DNA of 64,000 bases from Catonia carolina (taxonomy: Eukaryota; Arthropoda; Insecta; Hemiptera; Achilidae). The notes beneath the pieces are model-generated. The model did not search any database and was not told where the DNA came from. It saw only the letters and a list, made by a program, of their open reading frames with translations. Position 1 is the first letter of the stretch, and the number at the start of each line of letters is the position of its first letter. The translations under genes and the position numbers were made by a program. The stretch is taken from the NCBI GenBank assembly GCA_035578175.1, contig JAQMRL010000014.1:18588395-18652394 (forward strand), read 5' to 3'. Below, piece by piece: positions 34,226 to 45,342 of this stretch.

Positions 34226-35191
34226 ATTTAACTATTTTTACTTTCTTTTGCCTATATGAATATTATAAAAAAGTATTGTTTTCATGTCGATTTTCGAAAT
34301 CGAGTTTCGAGTTTTCACAGATATACATGTTTTCAGACCCGCTGACCACAAAAAACATGTTTTTCGCGATTGGTCTGTGTGTGTGTATGTGTGTCTACCT
34401 GTGTATAAACAGAATATCTGAAGAATGGAACATCGAACGAAATTGGAACTTAAAACTTAAGTTAAAAACTACCAGAGGACCCGTCATGAACATTTTCATT
34501 AAAATCGGTCAACCAGATGTAGTAGTAGATTCGTGTCATATTTTACTTTTTTGCGATTTTATGAAAAACGGCTCCTACGATTTTTTTTAAAAATCGCCTT
34601 ATTCACTACATTTTTTAATAGTCTAGAAGATAGGGTAGGCGTCATGTCTGCTAAAATTCTTCGAAGGGTGTTTTCTCATAAAAAAATTGTTTTTGTAAGA
34701 TTGCGGCTTTAATAGGCTACGCAATTAAATGTAAAAATGTATAAAACAAAATAAGTAGAGAATTTAAAATCCTACAACTTCTATTTCAAACGTTTTTCTG
34801 TATAACGCCTAGTTTAACGGTAATTAGCGATTTGCTGTTTTTTTTTTTCAAGAAAACGTGTAAAAATCGATTTTTTTAAGATTTAAGCCTTAGCGCATTT
34901 CACGAAAAAAATGTTTATAATGAAATTTATGGGAAATTATAAGATCTACAACTTTTATTCAAAGCATGTTTCTCTACAGAGCTTAGTATAGCGTGAAAGA
35001 GTGATTTTCCGTATTTTCAAGTCAAACTTAGGTTGATTTTCATTTTTCGTCTTTCACTCATGATTAAAATTAGGTTATGTTTATTGAGGTTAGTTTATTT
35101 GTTTATTTCTAATCTTTCATTACTAATGTTAGGTTATATTGTCCATTATTTTCATTGGCAAGAGAAAGTTTGTGAGTGTTTCACTACAGAT
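34226..35191 (+). mobile_element. Family A element, full length
   Basis: 5' end ACTTTCTTTTGCC. A 6-bp repeat (CGAGTTTCGAGTT) in the hairpin after the 5' terminus is private to this copy. The 3' end is GTGAGTGTTTCACTACAGA. Confidence 0.87.
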
Positions 35192-35197
35192 ATTTTT

Positions 35198-35205
35198 ATT
35201 GATTG

Positions 35206-35244
<39 letters not shown>

Positions 35245-35660
35245 CGTGTGTGAACGAAATAACTAAACAACAGAAAATTGTATTTACTTGAAACTTTTAA
35301 CTTAGGTAAGGTGCCATGAGAGATCCCAAAAGGAACATTTTCATTAAAATCGGTCAACCAAATATTATTCATGTAATTTTTCACTTTTTGCATTATTCTC
35401 GTCACCTGTTCGTACAACTTTCGACACTTGTACGCCAACTTTAATAACTCTGAATTCATTTCACATATTAAAGCCGCAATTTTGAAAAGAACGTTTTTTC
35501 CATGCAAGCACAACCCCTACGAATTTCAGGAGATGAGCCGCTTTCTTCATATTGTAAAAAACAAGAGAAAAGCCGTAAATTTTGCAATTTTAAACATAAA
35601 TAGCCGATTTAAAAAAATTTCAAAAAAGGATAAGTTTTCCATGTAAACTATTAATTCCAT
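35198..35660 (+). mobile_element. Degenerate family A interior, following the previous copy
   Basis: Starts at the GATTGTTCTGTGTG microsatellite and continues through a diverged CATTTTCATTAAAATCGGTC segment. Similarity fades by about 35500. It is clearly older than its neighbour. Confidence 0.6.
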
Positions 35661-35744
35661 TTGACCTTTTTTATGGTTTTACGTCTCAATGTTTTGCAAT
35701 TTCAACTAATAATGCAAACGGTGAAGAATAATGATTATATGAAA

Positions 35745-35826
35745 ATGAATCATGAAAAAATGCCAGACCTGACCGGGAATCGAATTCAGGCGTAGAAGCC
35801 AGCTAACACTACACCAACAGGCCGGC
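35745..35826 (-). repeat. tRNA-like SINE fragment (family D2)
   Basis: Minus strand: GTTGGTGTAGTGTTAGCTGG (A-box region) and GATTCGATTCC (B-box). Relative of the copy at 38832. Confidence 0.6.
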
Positions 35827-35829
35827 CTT

Positions 35830-36260
35830 TCAGTTGAGCGATTTTGATGAAAACTTTCATATCAGTTTCCCTTGTGGTACGTATTTCAATAAAAGTTTTA
35901 ACTCACACGTGCGCGCGCACGTTCTTATATTTTTTTTTTTGTTTAATGTCGTCCGACTGTTCTGCAATTACTGCTAATGCAGACGGTGAAGGATGAAATG
36001 TTTTTTTGTAATGTATGAAAATATGCCGTGCCTGAATGGGATTCGAACCCAAGACCGCATGATGATAGGCGAGCATGTTACCAACTACGCCAATGCGGAC
36101 GGCGCGCACGTTCTTAGATCTATAAACGTACTAATCATTAAAAACTTTTTTTGGTTCAGGGTACTTGAAATGTATTTACAGTTAAAATTTGATTTCAATA
36201 TTCGACATGAAAACAGAACTTTCTCACCGTATATTTCATATAAGGCAAACGAAAGTAATA
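35830..36260 (-). mobile_element. Family A 5' part, split by a SINE
   Basis: Diverged minus copy: TTGAGCGATTTTGATG at the left, AAGGCAAACGAAAGT at the right. It is interrupted at its microsatellite by the SINE at 35928-36101. Confidence 0.7.
35928..36101 (-). mobile_element. Family D1 tRNA-derived SINE
   Basis: Flanked by a 15-bp target duplication GCGCGCACGTTCTTA (35913-35927 and 36102-36116). The minus strand reads TTGGCGTAGTTGGTAAC (A-box, TGGCGTAGTTGG) and GGTTCGAATCC (perfect B-box), then a ~90-bp body and an A-run. Second copy at 42242. Confidence 0.88.
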
Positions 36261-36264
36261 ATAT

Positions 36265-37105
36265 AATAGAATAAAAAAATTTAAGTCGAGGTTCAAGTTA
36301 TTTTGAACAAGTAATACAACCCTATTTGATTTCGTCGTCATTGCTCTATGGGCCTCTTGTCCATCGTTTCAATAGAGAAGCAACCCCTAAGAAAATAGCG
36401 AGGACTAATTGGACTCCTTTCCAACCCCTTGTGTAGCCCACGTTCGACTTAATAAATAATTAACTTCAAAATTAACCCCTAAGGGTACCATGTAACAAGT
36501 TCATGCAATAATTGCGTCCCAATTACAATATCTAGTTTAGTCAACTATTAAGCTATTTCACTTTTCAATTTCAGCACTAATTGTTTAATCTGATAAGTGA
36601 ATTAAATTCAACCAACGCTAAATTTCATTTCTGAACTTTAGTTATTTTATGAAAAGGAGTTATTGGACGGCAAAATGCACACAATTTCTCATTGATTTCT
36701 CTTGAACTATCAATACTTATTAAAAAGACAAAGCGTGTCTATTATGTGCAGGCTAATTTCCAAAAGTACAGAACGGATTTTCATGAAATTTTGACAACAT
36801 ATTCGTATTTATATTCACAGCAATATTTTTTTTTTAATTTTTAAAAATGATAACCCTAAGGACCCTAATGATAATTTTCATAAATATGTGTGTGTTTGTG
36901 TATGTGTACATGTAAGTACGCTAAGTAGGTATTGCCGTTGAAGTAGATGATGGCAAGAGAAAAACGCGGGGGAAATTATCAAAACGTAGTGTGTTTGTGT
37001 GTGCGCGTGCGTGCGTGCGTGTACGTTGGCGTATACAGTCGGCTAGAAGCTTTGCAATTTCTGTTACCTATTTATTTAAAAAAAAAATAGCTTATACACC
37101 GCGAG
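36265..37105. other. Unassigned sequence with GT/CG-alternating tract
   Basis: An alternating purine-pyrimidine tract (GTGTGTTTGTGTGTGCGCGTG...) at 36988-37023. No gene seen. Confidence 0.4.
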
Positions 37106-37111
37106 CGAAAC

Positions 37112-37216
37112 CGCGCGGTGTATGCTAGTACGCTAGTATGCTAGTATGTTAGTAGTATGCGCTAGTATGCTAGTATGCGCTAGTATGCTAGTAGTATGCT
37201 AGTAGTATGCTAGTAA
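37112..37216 (+). repeat. Minisatellite of GCTAGTAT-type units
   Basis: Irregular tandem repeats of TATGCTAG, TATGCGCTAG and TAGTATGCTAG, about 11 units over ~100 bp, directly next to a family A copy. Confidence 0.8.
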
Positions 37217-37616
37217 GTATATATAGGAAGAAAAGTAATTACTGTGTTCATGTCGATTAATCGAAATCAAGTTTTCACCGGAACATGTTTTAAGCGATTA
37301 AAATTGTGTGTGTGTGTGAGTGTGTGTACACGCGCATGCGTGCGTGTGCGTATATGTGTTTGTGTGTGCTCGCGCGCGCGTGCGTGCGTGTGAGCGCTTG
37401 TGTGTGTGTGACAAAATATCTCAAGAACGGAATGCTGTACGAAGTTGAAACTTAAAACTTAAGTACCACTAGAGGACCCGACACGAATATTTCCATCAAA
37501 ATCGATTAACCAGAAGTAGTAGTTTATTCATTTCATTTTTCACTATTCTGCAATTTTCTAAAAAAACAGCTCCTACGATGTTTTTTTTTAAATCGCCTCA
37601 ATTACTAAATTTTTTA
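37217..37616 (+). mobile_element. Family A 5' part, head-to-tail with the next copy
   Basis: Lacks its first ~20 bp. The microsatellite (37303-37410) has TG, CG and GCGTGCGT blocks. It stops at the TTACTAAATTTTTTATAC segment. Confidence 0.8.
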
Positions 37617-37725
37617 TACTAGGAAGGAAGTATTGTTTTCATGTCAATTTTAAGAAATCGATTTTTCACCGGATCTACACGTTTTCAGACCCCCTGAACC
37701 CAAAAAAACATGTTTTTAGCGATTG

Positions 37726-37794
<69 letters not shown>

Positions 37795-38573
37795 TGTGTG
37801 AACAGAATATCTCAAGATCGGAACATCGTACGAACTTGAAACTTGAAGTATAAGTTACGTACCACTACCGAACCCGACACGAACATTTTCATCAAAATCG
37901 GTCAACCGAAAGTAGTAGTTTATTCGTGTATTTTTCACTTTTTTCTGATTTTCTCAAAAACTGGTCCTACGATGTTTTTTAAAATCGCCTGATTTACTAA
38001 ATTTTTTATGCTCTACAAGATAGGGTAGGCGCCATGTTTGCTGAAATTCTTACTGAGGCTGTTTTCACGAAAAAAATTGTTTTTAAGATTACGGCTTTAA
38101 TTTCCATTTTAGCGCAAAAATTTATACAATCGAAGTTGTAGAGAATTTAAAATCCTACAACTTTTATTTCAAACAGTTTTTGTATAACGCTTAGTTTACC
38201 AGTAATTAGTGATTTTTTGTTTTTTCTCACGAAAACGTGTGAAAAATCTATTTTTTTAAAGATTTTGGCCTTAGTATGCATTTTACGACAAAAGTATTTA
38301 TAATCAAATTTATAGGAAATTAAAATATCTACAACTTTTATTTAGAGCTTTTTTCTCTACAGAGCCTAGTTTAGCGTGATAGTGATTTTCCGTATTTTTA
38401 AGCCAAACTGAGGTCAATTTTCATTTTTCGTCTTTCACTCATGATTAAAATAAGGTTATGTTTTTTGAGGTTAGTTTTTTGTTTATTTCTAATGTTTTAT
38501 TACTAATGTTAAGTTATACTGGTCTTTATTTGCATTGGCAAGAGAAAGTTGTGTGAGTGTTTCACACAAGATT
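37617..38573 (+). mobile_element. Family A element, nearly full length
   Basis: The 5' terminus is lost: it starts AGGAAGGAAGTATTG. The pure TG tract is 37727-37799. The 3' hairpin is intact, then CACAAGATTTC. Confidence 0.88.
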
Positions 38574-38828
38574 TCTAAGATTGCAATCTTAAAATGCATT
38601 TAAAGACAGAAGTGTAGTACATAATTAAATTTTTAGAAAATTTAAAATCCTACAACTTTTAAATTTAAACATTTTTTTGTATAACGCTTAGTTAAGCGGT
38701 AGTTAGTCATTTTCTTTTTCTTATGAAAACTGTAAAAAATTAATTTTTTCAGATTTCGGGCCATATTATGGTTGCATAGACTATTTATGGTTGCATTTTA
38801 CGACAAAAGTGTATTATATAATCAATTT

Positions 38829-38990
38829 TTTTTCCGAGTGATGATGCCTACATAAGCCTTGGGCCTGTGCGTAGGTAATGATATGTGGTGATTTACAGAT
38901 GAAAAAATGCCAGACCTGACCGGGAATCGAACCCGGGACTCCGGCATAGTAGCCAGTTGCGCTGACCACTACACTAAATTTAAAAAACTA
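38829..38990 (-). mobile_element. Family D2 tRNA-derived SINE
   Basis: Minus strand: GTGTAGTGGTCAGCGCAAC (A-box region) and GGGTTCGATTCCCGG (B-box inside a 4-5 bp T-stem), then a short body ending in an A-run at the left edge. It could be taken for a tRNA, but no acceptor stem is present. Confidence 0.75.
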
Positions 38991-39004
38991 CATTTAAAAA
39001 ACCC

Positions 39005-39505
39005 GCGATTAGGAAAAATTTTTTTAAACTTTGTGTTTGGAGTGTAGCATTATACGGAAGTGAAATGTGGGTGATAGGGGCTGTAGAAAGGAAAAGGACA
39101 GAAGCTTTTTAGATGTGGGTATAGGAAAATTTGGAGATTAGGTGGGTGGATAAAATAACTAATTTAGATGTTTTTAAACGAGTATATGAAAAAAGAAGTA
39201 TGTGGAAGTATCTTACCAGAAGAAGGGATAAGCAAGTGGAGCATATCTTAAGACATCCAGGTATTGGTCTATCAATAATGGAGGTAATATTGAGTAATGT
39301 ATTATTGAGTAATTGAGTAATATTGGTAATGGAGGTAATGGTAATATTGAGAGAGTAAATTGTAGGGGGCAAAGGTTAGAATACATAAAGCAAATTACAA
39401 AAGATGTAAGGTGTTACAGGTATTTAGATATGAAACGACTTGCGCAAGATATATCAGCTTGGAGAACTGCATCAAACCAGTCGAGAGACTGATGACTAAA
39501 AAAGA
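39005..39505 (+). pseudogene. LINE reverse transcriptase C-terminus and 3' end
   Basis: Codons around 39035-39500 read VWSVALYGSEMWVIGAVERK, then IRWVDKITNLDVFKRVYEKR, WKYLTRRRDKQVEHILRHPG and, in another frame, RGQRLEYIKQITKDVRCYRY to a stop. This is the post-RT region of an insect non-LTR element. Its 3' end is CATCAAACCAGTCGAGAGAC then TGATGAC, a short hairpin (AGTC/GACT) like that closing family C. There is a stop after the GAVERKRTEAF segment, a local expansion of GTAATATTGA units at 39280-39355, and truncation on the 5' side. Confidence 0.8.
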
Positions 39506-39804
39506 GGAAATTAAAAGATCTACAACTTTTATTTTTAACATTTTTCTCTACAAAGCCTAGTTTAGCGTCAAAAAGTAATTTTCCGTATTATTAAGCCAAA
39601 ATGAGATTGGTTTTCATTTTGCATCATTCACACATTATTAAAATTAGGTTATGTTTTTCAGTTTTTTTTTTGTATATTTAAAGTCGCATCAAGAATTTTG
39701 ATACAATTTAGCTTAAAATCTATAAATTTTTAATCCGATTTTTATTTAAGTATTGTAAATTTTATGAATTAGCTGGATTCCTGTGCGAAGTAATGGTTAT
39801 AATG

Positions 39805-41001
39805 TTGTGACACTTATCGCTAAGGTCCGTTTCGGGATCTAGGTAATTAAATAATTAATACACTAAAGTTTACAATTACAAGTATTTATTACAACTAAAA
39901 GATGTACAAAGTAAATAATAAACTAATTATAATGAAGTAATACAATAAATAACTTAATAATTTACTTAGTACTACTTACAAACGATTATACACAAAGCAC
40001 ATACATAAAAACTGAATATAATGCAAATACAAAATAAGAAAGTATAAAAATAGTTGATCACTACAATGCCCGGATACGTGACCTGTACTACGCACAGATA
40101 GCTCACTCAATAAACACTCGTAAAAGATCAAACGAATACTAACTCACTGACCGCCTCGGGGGTCTCTTTATATAGGTGGGTCGAAGAGATATTCTAGAAA
40201 AACGGAGATCTATTCCATACAAAAATCATTTTTATTGGTTCTCGAAAGATCATAACTAATATAAACAAGTCACAATAGAATAAAAGGTGTTTCAGGTAAT
40301 CAACAGACTCTTTCACAAATAGTTGTACAACAAAGACCCTACCTTGTTATACACTCATTTTTAAATAGTCACCGGATGGCGACATTAAGTGGCTAACCTT
40401 ATCTGTTTGGTGGCCCTGAAAAGGGCCGTTTAAGTGGTGGTCTTCTTGGAGAGGCGTTGGTCGTAGTCGTCGTGGCGGTTGGAGGCGCTGGGCGACCAGG
40501 CGTGTCGTCGTCCAGCGGAGACGTCATCATCTTCCCTCGCAGTAGTGCGTCGATAGCTGCTTCGTCGGATCCGGTGGGTGTAAGGCTCGGTCGAGGGACT
40601 GCTGTGGGCATCGCTCGCGTCAGCAGGCGATGACGGTCCGATCAACGGCTTACGGTGACGGGTCGGCGAGCGGAAGCATCATCTTCTCTCTTGTGGGGTC
40701 TTCGATTAGTCTCCGCTGGAGTCCGGCAGCCGTGTGCCGTGGTGGACGTCTTGTCTGCCGTCTGGTTCGAAGTGAATCCCTCGGTGTCTTTATCAGAATT
40801 GAATCGCTCGGCTCAGTGCAGCGCTCTTTATATAATTGCCGAGAGCGCTGTGGTAGAGGGCGGCTACTGGCTCGGCCTTGATGACAAAGGCCTCTGTCGG
40901 TGCGGAGCCGAAAGGTTTGTCGGTGCGCCGACAAAGGCCGGAACAAGTATTGAAGGCCGGCAACACAGTAAATGATTAATTAGAAGGGGTGGCGGTGACA
41001 C
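39805..41001 (-). mobile_element. Solo LTR of a retrotransposon
   Basis: On the minus strand the order is: a CpG-rich U3 (40390-40995), a TATA box CTATATAAAG (about 40165-40175), an initiator-like GGTCAGTG about 25 bp downstream, an AT-rich R/U5, AATAAA at 39885-39890, and an end GATAAGTGTCACAA. The last ~100 bp recur at 59893-59990, which fixes that edge. GTGTCAC also occurs at the other edge (40994-41001). No internal gag-pol region is adjacent, so it is a solo LTR. Superfamily and exact boundaries are uncertain. Confidence 0.65.
40145..40176 (-). promoter_or_regulatory. Predicted LTR core promoter (TATA + Inr)
   Basis: The minus strand carries CTATATAAAGAG, and about 25 bp further GGTCAGTG matches the arthropod initiator TCAGT. 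The spacing fits a polymerase II TATA-Inr promoter and would place the transcription start near 40148. Confidence 0.55.
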
Positions 41002-41846
41002 TTTTGTAACTAGCCCTATTGTTACTTTTTGACTCTATTATCTACTCTTTAACATTTTATGAATTAAGTACAAGCCTACTAGAAATTTCTCGAACCATAC
41101 TCTTCTTCGATATTGTCACAATATAAATGTATTTTAAGCTAAAATAACCGCTGGAAATGTATGAAGATTGATATTTTCAAGGGTCTAAAAAATTTTTAAT
41201 GATTCCTATTAAGAAAAAGTCTTGCTTGGGACACTCGGTAGGCTATATCTATGTAGATTGTAGAGGAAGAGAAAGTAACAAAAATTTGATATTTTAACAA
41301 ATTCTTGACGGTACGTTATCTCCTTAAAAAGAAAATGTATTACAGTTAAGAAAAATTTGAATAGATAACACACAACGTACGTATTAAATGCGAAAATTTC
41401 AGATATACTGTGTGTGTGTGTGTGTGTATCTTTGTTTGTTTTCTCAGATAAAAGCGACAGTACGAAGAAGAGATTAATGACATTGCTGTAATGTAATGGA
41501 CAAAATACGATTCCTCATCGCACATATATCTTTTTCCAACTGTACATTATAGTAGAAAAATCTGAAAGTCCTCATGACTCTGTTTCTACAAATTCTTTAT
41601 CTTTCCAATCACCTAGAGAGCTTAAATTGGTATATTTGTTCTTCAGGGATTAAACAGAAGAGTTGATACATTTGCTTTATATCACTTGTTTCTTTATGGT
41701 AAAAATATTGTTATTTTCCTAATACGATACTTATTACTTCAATACCTTTCAGAATCTTTTTTATACATTTATTCAGCCATTGATAATATATTATATATAC
41801 AGAGTGATTCTAAATTACGTAAAATAATTTTGTACCGCTAAATAAA
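41002..41846. other. Unassigned sequence
   Basis: A short TG tract at 41409-41427. ATACAGAGTGATTCTAAATT at 41799 resembles a transposon terminal motif related to the MITE at 7576 (GGGTGATTC). No gene. Confidence 0.4.
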
Positions 41847-41847
41847 A

Positions 41848-42232
41848 CTGGTGCGAAACACTCACACGACTTTCTCTTGTCAATACAAATAAAGAACAAT
41901 ATATCCTAACATTAGTAATAAAACATTAGGCATATTTTTATACGTTAAAAAAAATCATTTCATCATTCATTATACAGTTACAAACAAACGTCGTCGCTAA
42001 TGACCACAGCAATTGATGCGACGTTCAATAAACAAAGAAAAAAAACATTAGAAATAAACAAAACAAACATAACCTAATTATAATTATGAGTGAATGATGC
42101 AAACTTGAAACCAAACCGTTGTTTTTGACGCCAACCTAAGCTCTGTAGAAAAAAATGCTTATAATATAAGTTGTAGATCATTTAATTTTCTATAATTTTT
42201 TAAATTTATAATTTTATTATAATTTATTTTAA
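41848..42232 (-). mobile_element. Family A 3' part with an internal foreign segment
   Basis: Starts with the 3' hairpin (CTGGTGCGAAACACTCACACG on plus). A ~110-bp unrelated segment (about 41935-42042) splits it, and ATTAGAAATAAACAAA then resumes. It ends at the SINE. Confidence 0.75.
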
Positions 42233-42241
42233 TTTTACTAC

Positions 42242-42412
42242 GCCTGCCACATTGGCGTAGTTGGTAACGTGCGCTCGCGTCTCATAATGCGGTCTTGGGT
42301 TCGAATCCCATTCAGGCACGGCATATTTTCATAACTTACAAAAAATCATTTCATTTTTCACCGTCTGCAATAGCAGTAATTGCAGAACAGTCGGACGTTG
42401 AACCATAAAAAA
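42242..42412 (+). mobile_element. Family D1 tRNA-derived SINE
   Basis: ACATTGGCGTAGTTGGTAAC (A-box) and TGGGTTCGAATCCC (B-box), with the same ~90-bp body as 35928-36101 (TTCACCGTCTGCAATAGCAG), ending in an A-run. Target duplication not clear. Confidence 0.85.
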
Positions 42413-42497
42413 AATATTTTATTACTAATGTTTGGTTATAAGTATGTTAATTATTTGCATTGGCAAGAGAAAGTCGTGTGAGTGTTTCACACCACAT
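42413..42497 (+). mobile_element. Family A 3' end
   Basis: Opposite in orientation to the piece left of the SINE, with an intact GGCAAGAGAAAGTCGTG, hairpin and CACACCACATG end. Confidence 0.8.
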
Positions 42498-42499
42498 GA

Positions 42500-42695
42500 C
42501 GATGGTTATTGAATTATATTAATAAATTAAGTGTATATAAATAATCGTGAATATTATGGAAATAAAGATAAATTTGATTTTGAAAATAGTGGAACAGAAA
42601 ATATATATAAAATATTGAAGAAATCGGAAAGCTGTAAGTGTTCTCGAACGATTGGCAACGGATGATCCTAAAAAGACTAGAAGACTTTGGAGTCG
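42500..42695 (+). repeat. Dispersed repeat, copy 2 (other copy at 25085)
   Basis: Matches 25085-25290 with scattered differences, again directly downstream of a family A 3' end. Confidence 0.65.
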
Positions 42696-42777
42696 GACGT
42701 CGGACGTTAAAAAAAAATTTCTAAGGCCGAAATCTTAAAAAATCCATTTTTTTACAGATTTTCATGAAAAAAAGAAA

Positions 42778-43335
42778 ATCACAAGGAGGTAAACCAGAAG
42801 AATAAGGAGGAGCACCAGAATAGGAAGGAGGAGGAAGAAAAGAAAACGAAGAAGGAGGAAGACGAAAGAAAGAAAAAGGAGCACGAGCAGAAAAGAAAGA
42901 ATAAAAGGACAAGGAGAAGAAAAAAGGTAGAAGGAAAATAAGAAATAAAAAAAGGAACACGAAAGAGGAAAAGAGGAAGAAGAACGATGAGAAGGAACAG
43001 GGAAAGAAAAAGAAGAAGGAGGAGCACCAGAATAGGAAGGAGGGGGAAGAAGAAAGAAAAAGGAGCACGAGATGAAGAGGAAGAAAAAAAGGACAAGGAG
43101 AAGAAAAAAGGTAGAAGAAAAGAAGAAAGAAACGAAAATGAGAAAGAAAGAGAAGAGAAAACAGAAGTATAAGGAGGAGCAGGGAAGAAATTAAAAAAGA
43201 GATGAATGAGAAGGAGAAAAAGGTGGAGAAAGAAAGAAAGAAGACAAGCAGAAGAGAAGAAAAAGGACTAGGAGAATAAGAAAAGGGAGGAGGAGGCTGA
43301 TTAAAAGAAGTAGAAGAAAAAAAAGAAAACGACAG
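42778..43335 (+). repeat. ~560-bp polypurine tract
   Basis: Almost uninterrupted A and G on the plus strand, with an embedded longer repeat (GGAGGAGCACCAGAATAGGA at about 42806 and 43019). The open frames on both strands are compositional (Lys/Arg/Glu on plus, Phe/Ser/Leu on minus) and not genes. Confidence 0.9.
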
Positions 43336-44184
43336 GTAAAGTAAAAGAGGAGGAGGTTGGAGTATCCAAATCGGTCAGTAAATGACGATAATAGAGAAGT
43401 GAATAAAAATTAACGAGAAAGTTTATGCGTCGTGGTTAACAGAGTAATTTATTTAGATTTTCCAATGGAAGAATTGAGATTGTGTGGTTGAGAAAAGTTA
43501 TTTCCTTTTACAGTAAAATATATAAGAGGTACATTGCGTGACATTGTGTGTGTTTTGTAGTGTAAATATGTGTGTCGTATATATATATTGTCGGAGACAC
43601 TTGCGTTTTCTTTGCATAAATAAATTTTGAATTCATGAAATTCAGATAAAGTAACAGTTGATTCGAAAGTAAGATGTGAAGGTAACCCCCTTTTCTTGAC
43701 TACCTTCTTCCTAACTTGATCCAAGCAAATGTAACTCTAGAAAAACGTCGATACGGAAAAGACACAATTGTGTAAAGAAAAAGCCCGTAAACCGTAGAGC
43801 AATGGCTTTTACTCTGTCGTATATATAAAGGCTTAAAGAAAACACGTCGAACGGCAATGTTTTACCATTTGATGTAGGATCAATCTTTTTACATCACATC
43901 TCAGTCTGTGAATATTTTAACCTCGACGAAAGAAACTAGAATACATTTTCGCAAAAGTACAAATATTACGAAAAATCATATAATCAAACTTTTTATAACA
44001 ATCACTTAATTTATGAGCAATTTTTTTTAAAGTACCATTTGTATTCGTATTCTGCGTACGTCCATGTTAAGTACTTTAAGTTTACTTCAAGATTATATAA
44101 CTAAAGTTTCCCTTAACCCACCAGTTCGCTGGGAAAACACACATCACCAATTTTTGCCTTTTTGGGGCTTGCCATTCTCAAATT
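43336..44184. other. Unassigned sequence
   Basis: No gene, repeat or RNA feature recognised. Confidence 0.4.
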
Positions 44185-45180
44185 TTGACTTTCTCTTGCC
44201 TATATAAATATATGTATGAATATATGGGGCGGAAAGTATTGTTTTCATGTTGATTTTTCGAAATCGAGTTTTCAACGGATCTACACGTTTCCAGGCCCCC
44301 TAAACCCAAAAAGCATGTTTTTTTGCGATTGGCTTCTGAGTGTGTGCGTGTGTGCGTGCGTGCAAGCGCGCGCGCGCGTGTGTAAACAAACTATCTCAAG
44401 AACAGAACATCGTACGAACTTGAAACTTGAAAGTTCAAATCATCTCAAAAACAAATTACTACCGTACTACCGGACCCGACAGGAACATTTTCATCAAAAT
44501 CGGTCGAACGGAAGTAGTAGTGTATTCGTGTCATTTTTCACTTTTTTGCGATTTTCTCAAAACAGCTCCTAAGATTTTTTTTTAAATCGCCTCATTAACT
44601 AAATTTTTATGCTGTACAAGATAGCGTAGGTGCCATGTCTGCTGAAATTCTTGGGGAGGGAGAATTTTGTTTTCTCAAAAAAAATTGTTTTTTTAAGATT
44701 GTAACTTTAATACCCATCTTAGTGCAAAAATTTATATAATTATAGTTGTAGATAATTTTAAAATCCTACAACTTTTATTTCGACAACATTTTTATTACAA
44801 CATTTTTTTTATAAGCCTTAGTTTAGCGGTAATTGACGATTTTCTGTTCTTTTCCACACAACGTGTAAAAAAGTCGATTTTTTAACAACTAAGCCTTAGT
44901 ATGCATTTTACGACAAAAGCGTATATTATAATCAAATTCATAGGAAATTAAAAGATCTACAAATTTTATTTATAGTATTTTTCTCTACCTAAAATAGCGT
45001 GAAAGAGCGATTTTCCGTATTTTTAAGCCAAACTGAGGTAGATTTTAATTTTGCGTATTTCACTAATGTTTTTTGAGGTTAGTTTTTTGTTTATTTCTAA
45101 TGTTTTATTACTAATGTTAGATTGTATTGTTAATTATTTGCATTAGCATGAGAAAGTTGTGTGAGTGTTTCAAACCAGAT
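44185..45180 (+). mobile_element. Family A element, full length
   Basis: 5' end GACTTTCTCTTGCC. The microsatellite (44339-44384) mixes TG and GCGC. The 3' hairpin is partly decayed (GTGTGAGTGTTTCAAACC). Confidence 0.88.
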
Positions 45181-45342
45181 TTTTCCCTTAGTATCTGTAT
45201 ACACTGCTCTTTTCCTTTGCAAGCCTGGCAAAAACATGTAGATACTGCCTTCTGAATACCTCGATACCTAAGTAACCGTTGTAGATACGGTTTATTTAGT
45301 TAGTTCAGTAGATTCCTTAAGGTCCAAAACATAAGAATACAT

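Larger units (their letters stand above)
38575..39665 (+). mobile_element. Family A fragment split by SINE and LINE sequence
   Basis: The interior at 38575-38828 (AAGATTGCAATCTTAAAATG onward) and 39508-39665 (AGGAAATTAAAAGATCTAC onward) are consecutive in the family consensus. The intervening 680 bp hold a tRNA-like SINE and a LINE 3' end. Confidence 0.75.

Noticed and set aside
36010..36101. Possible tRNA gene on the minus strand
   Set aside because: Repeated at 42242 with the same non-tRNA body and flanked by a 15-bp target duplication: a SINE.
38880..38960. Possible tRNA gene (perfect B-box, clover-like middle)
   Set aside because: No 7-bp acceptor stem; it continues into a body with A-run and has relatives at 35745 and 58085, so it is a SINE.
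40630..40975. Several overlapping frames of ~70-106 codons in the GC-rich block
   Set aside because: All six frames tend to be open in CG-rich sequence. Codon content is unremarkable, there is no domain, and the block lies in the U3 of an LTR.
42721..43172. Lys/Glu/Arg-rich (plus) and Phe/Ser-rich (minus) frames
   Set aside because: Artefacts of the polypurine tract.
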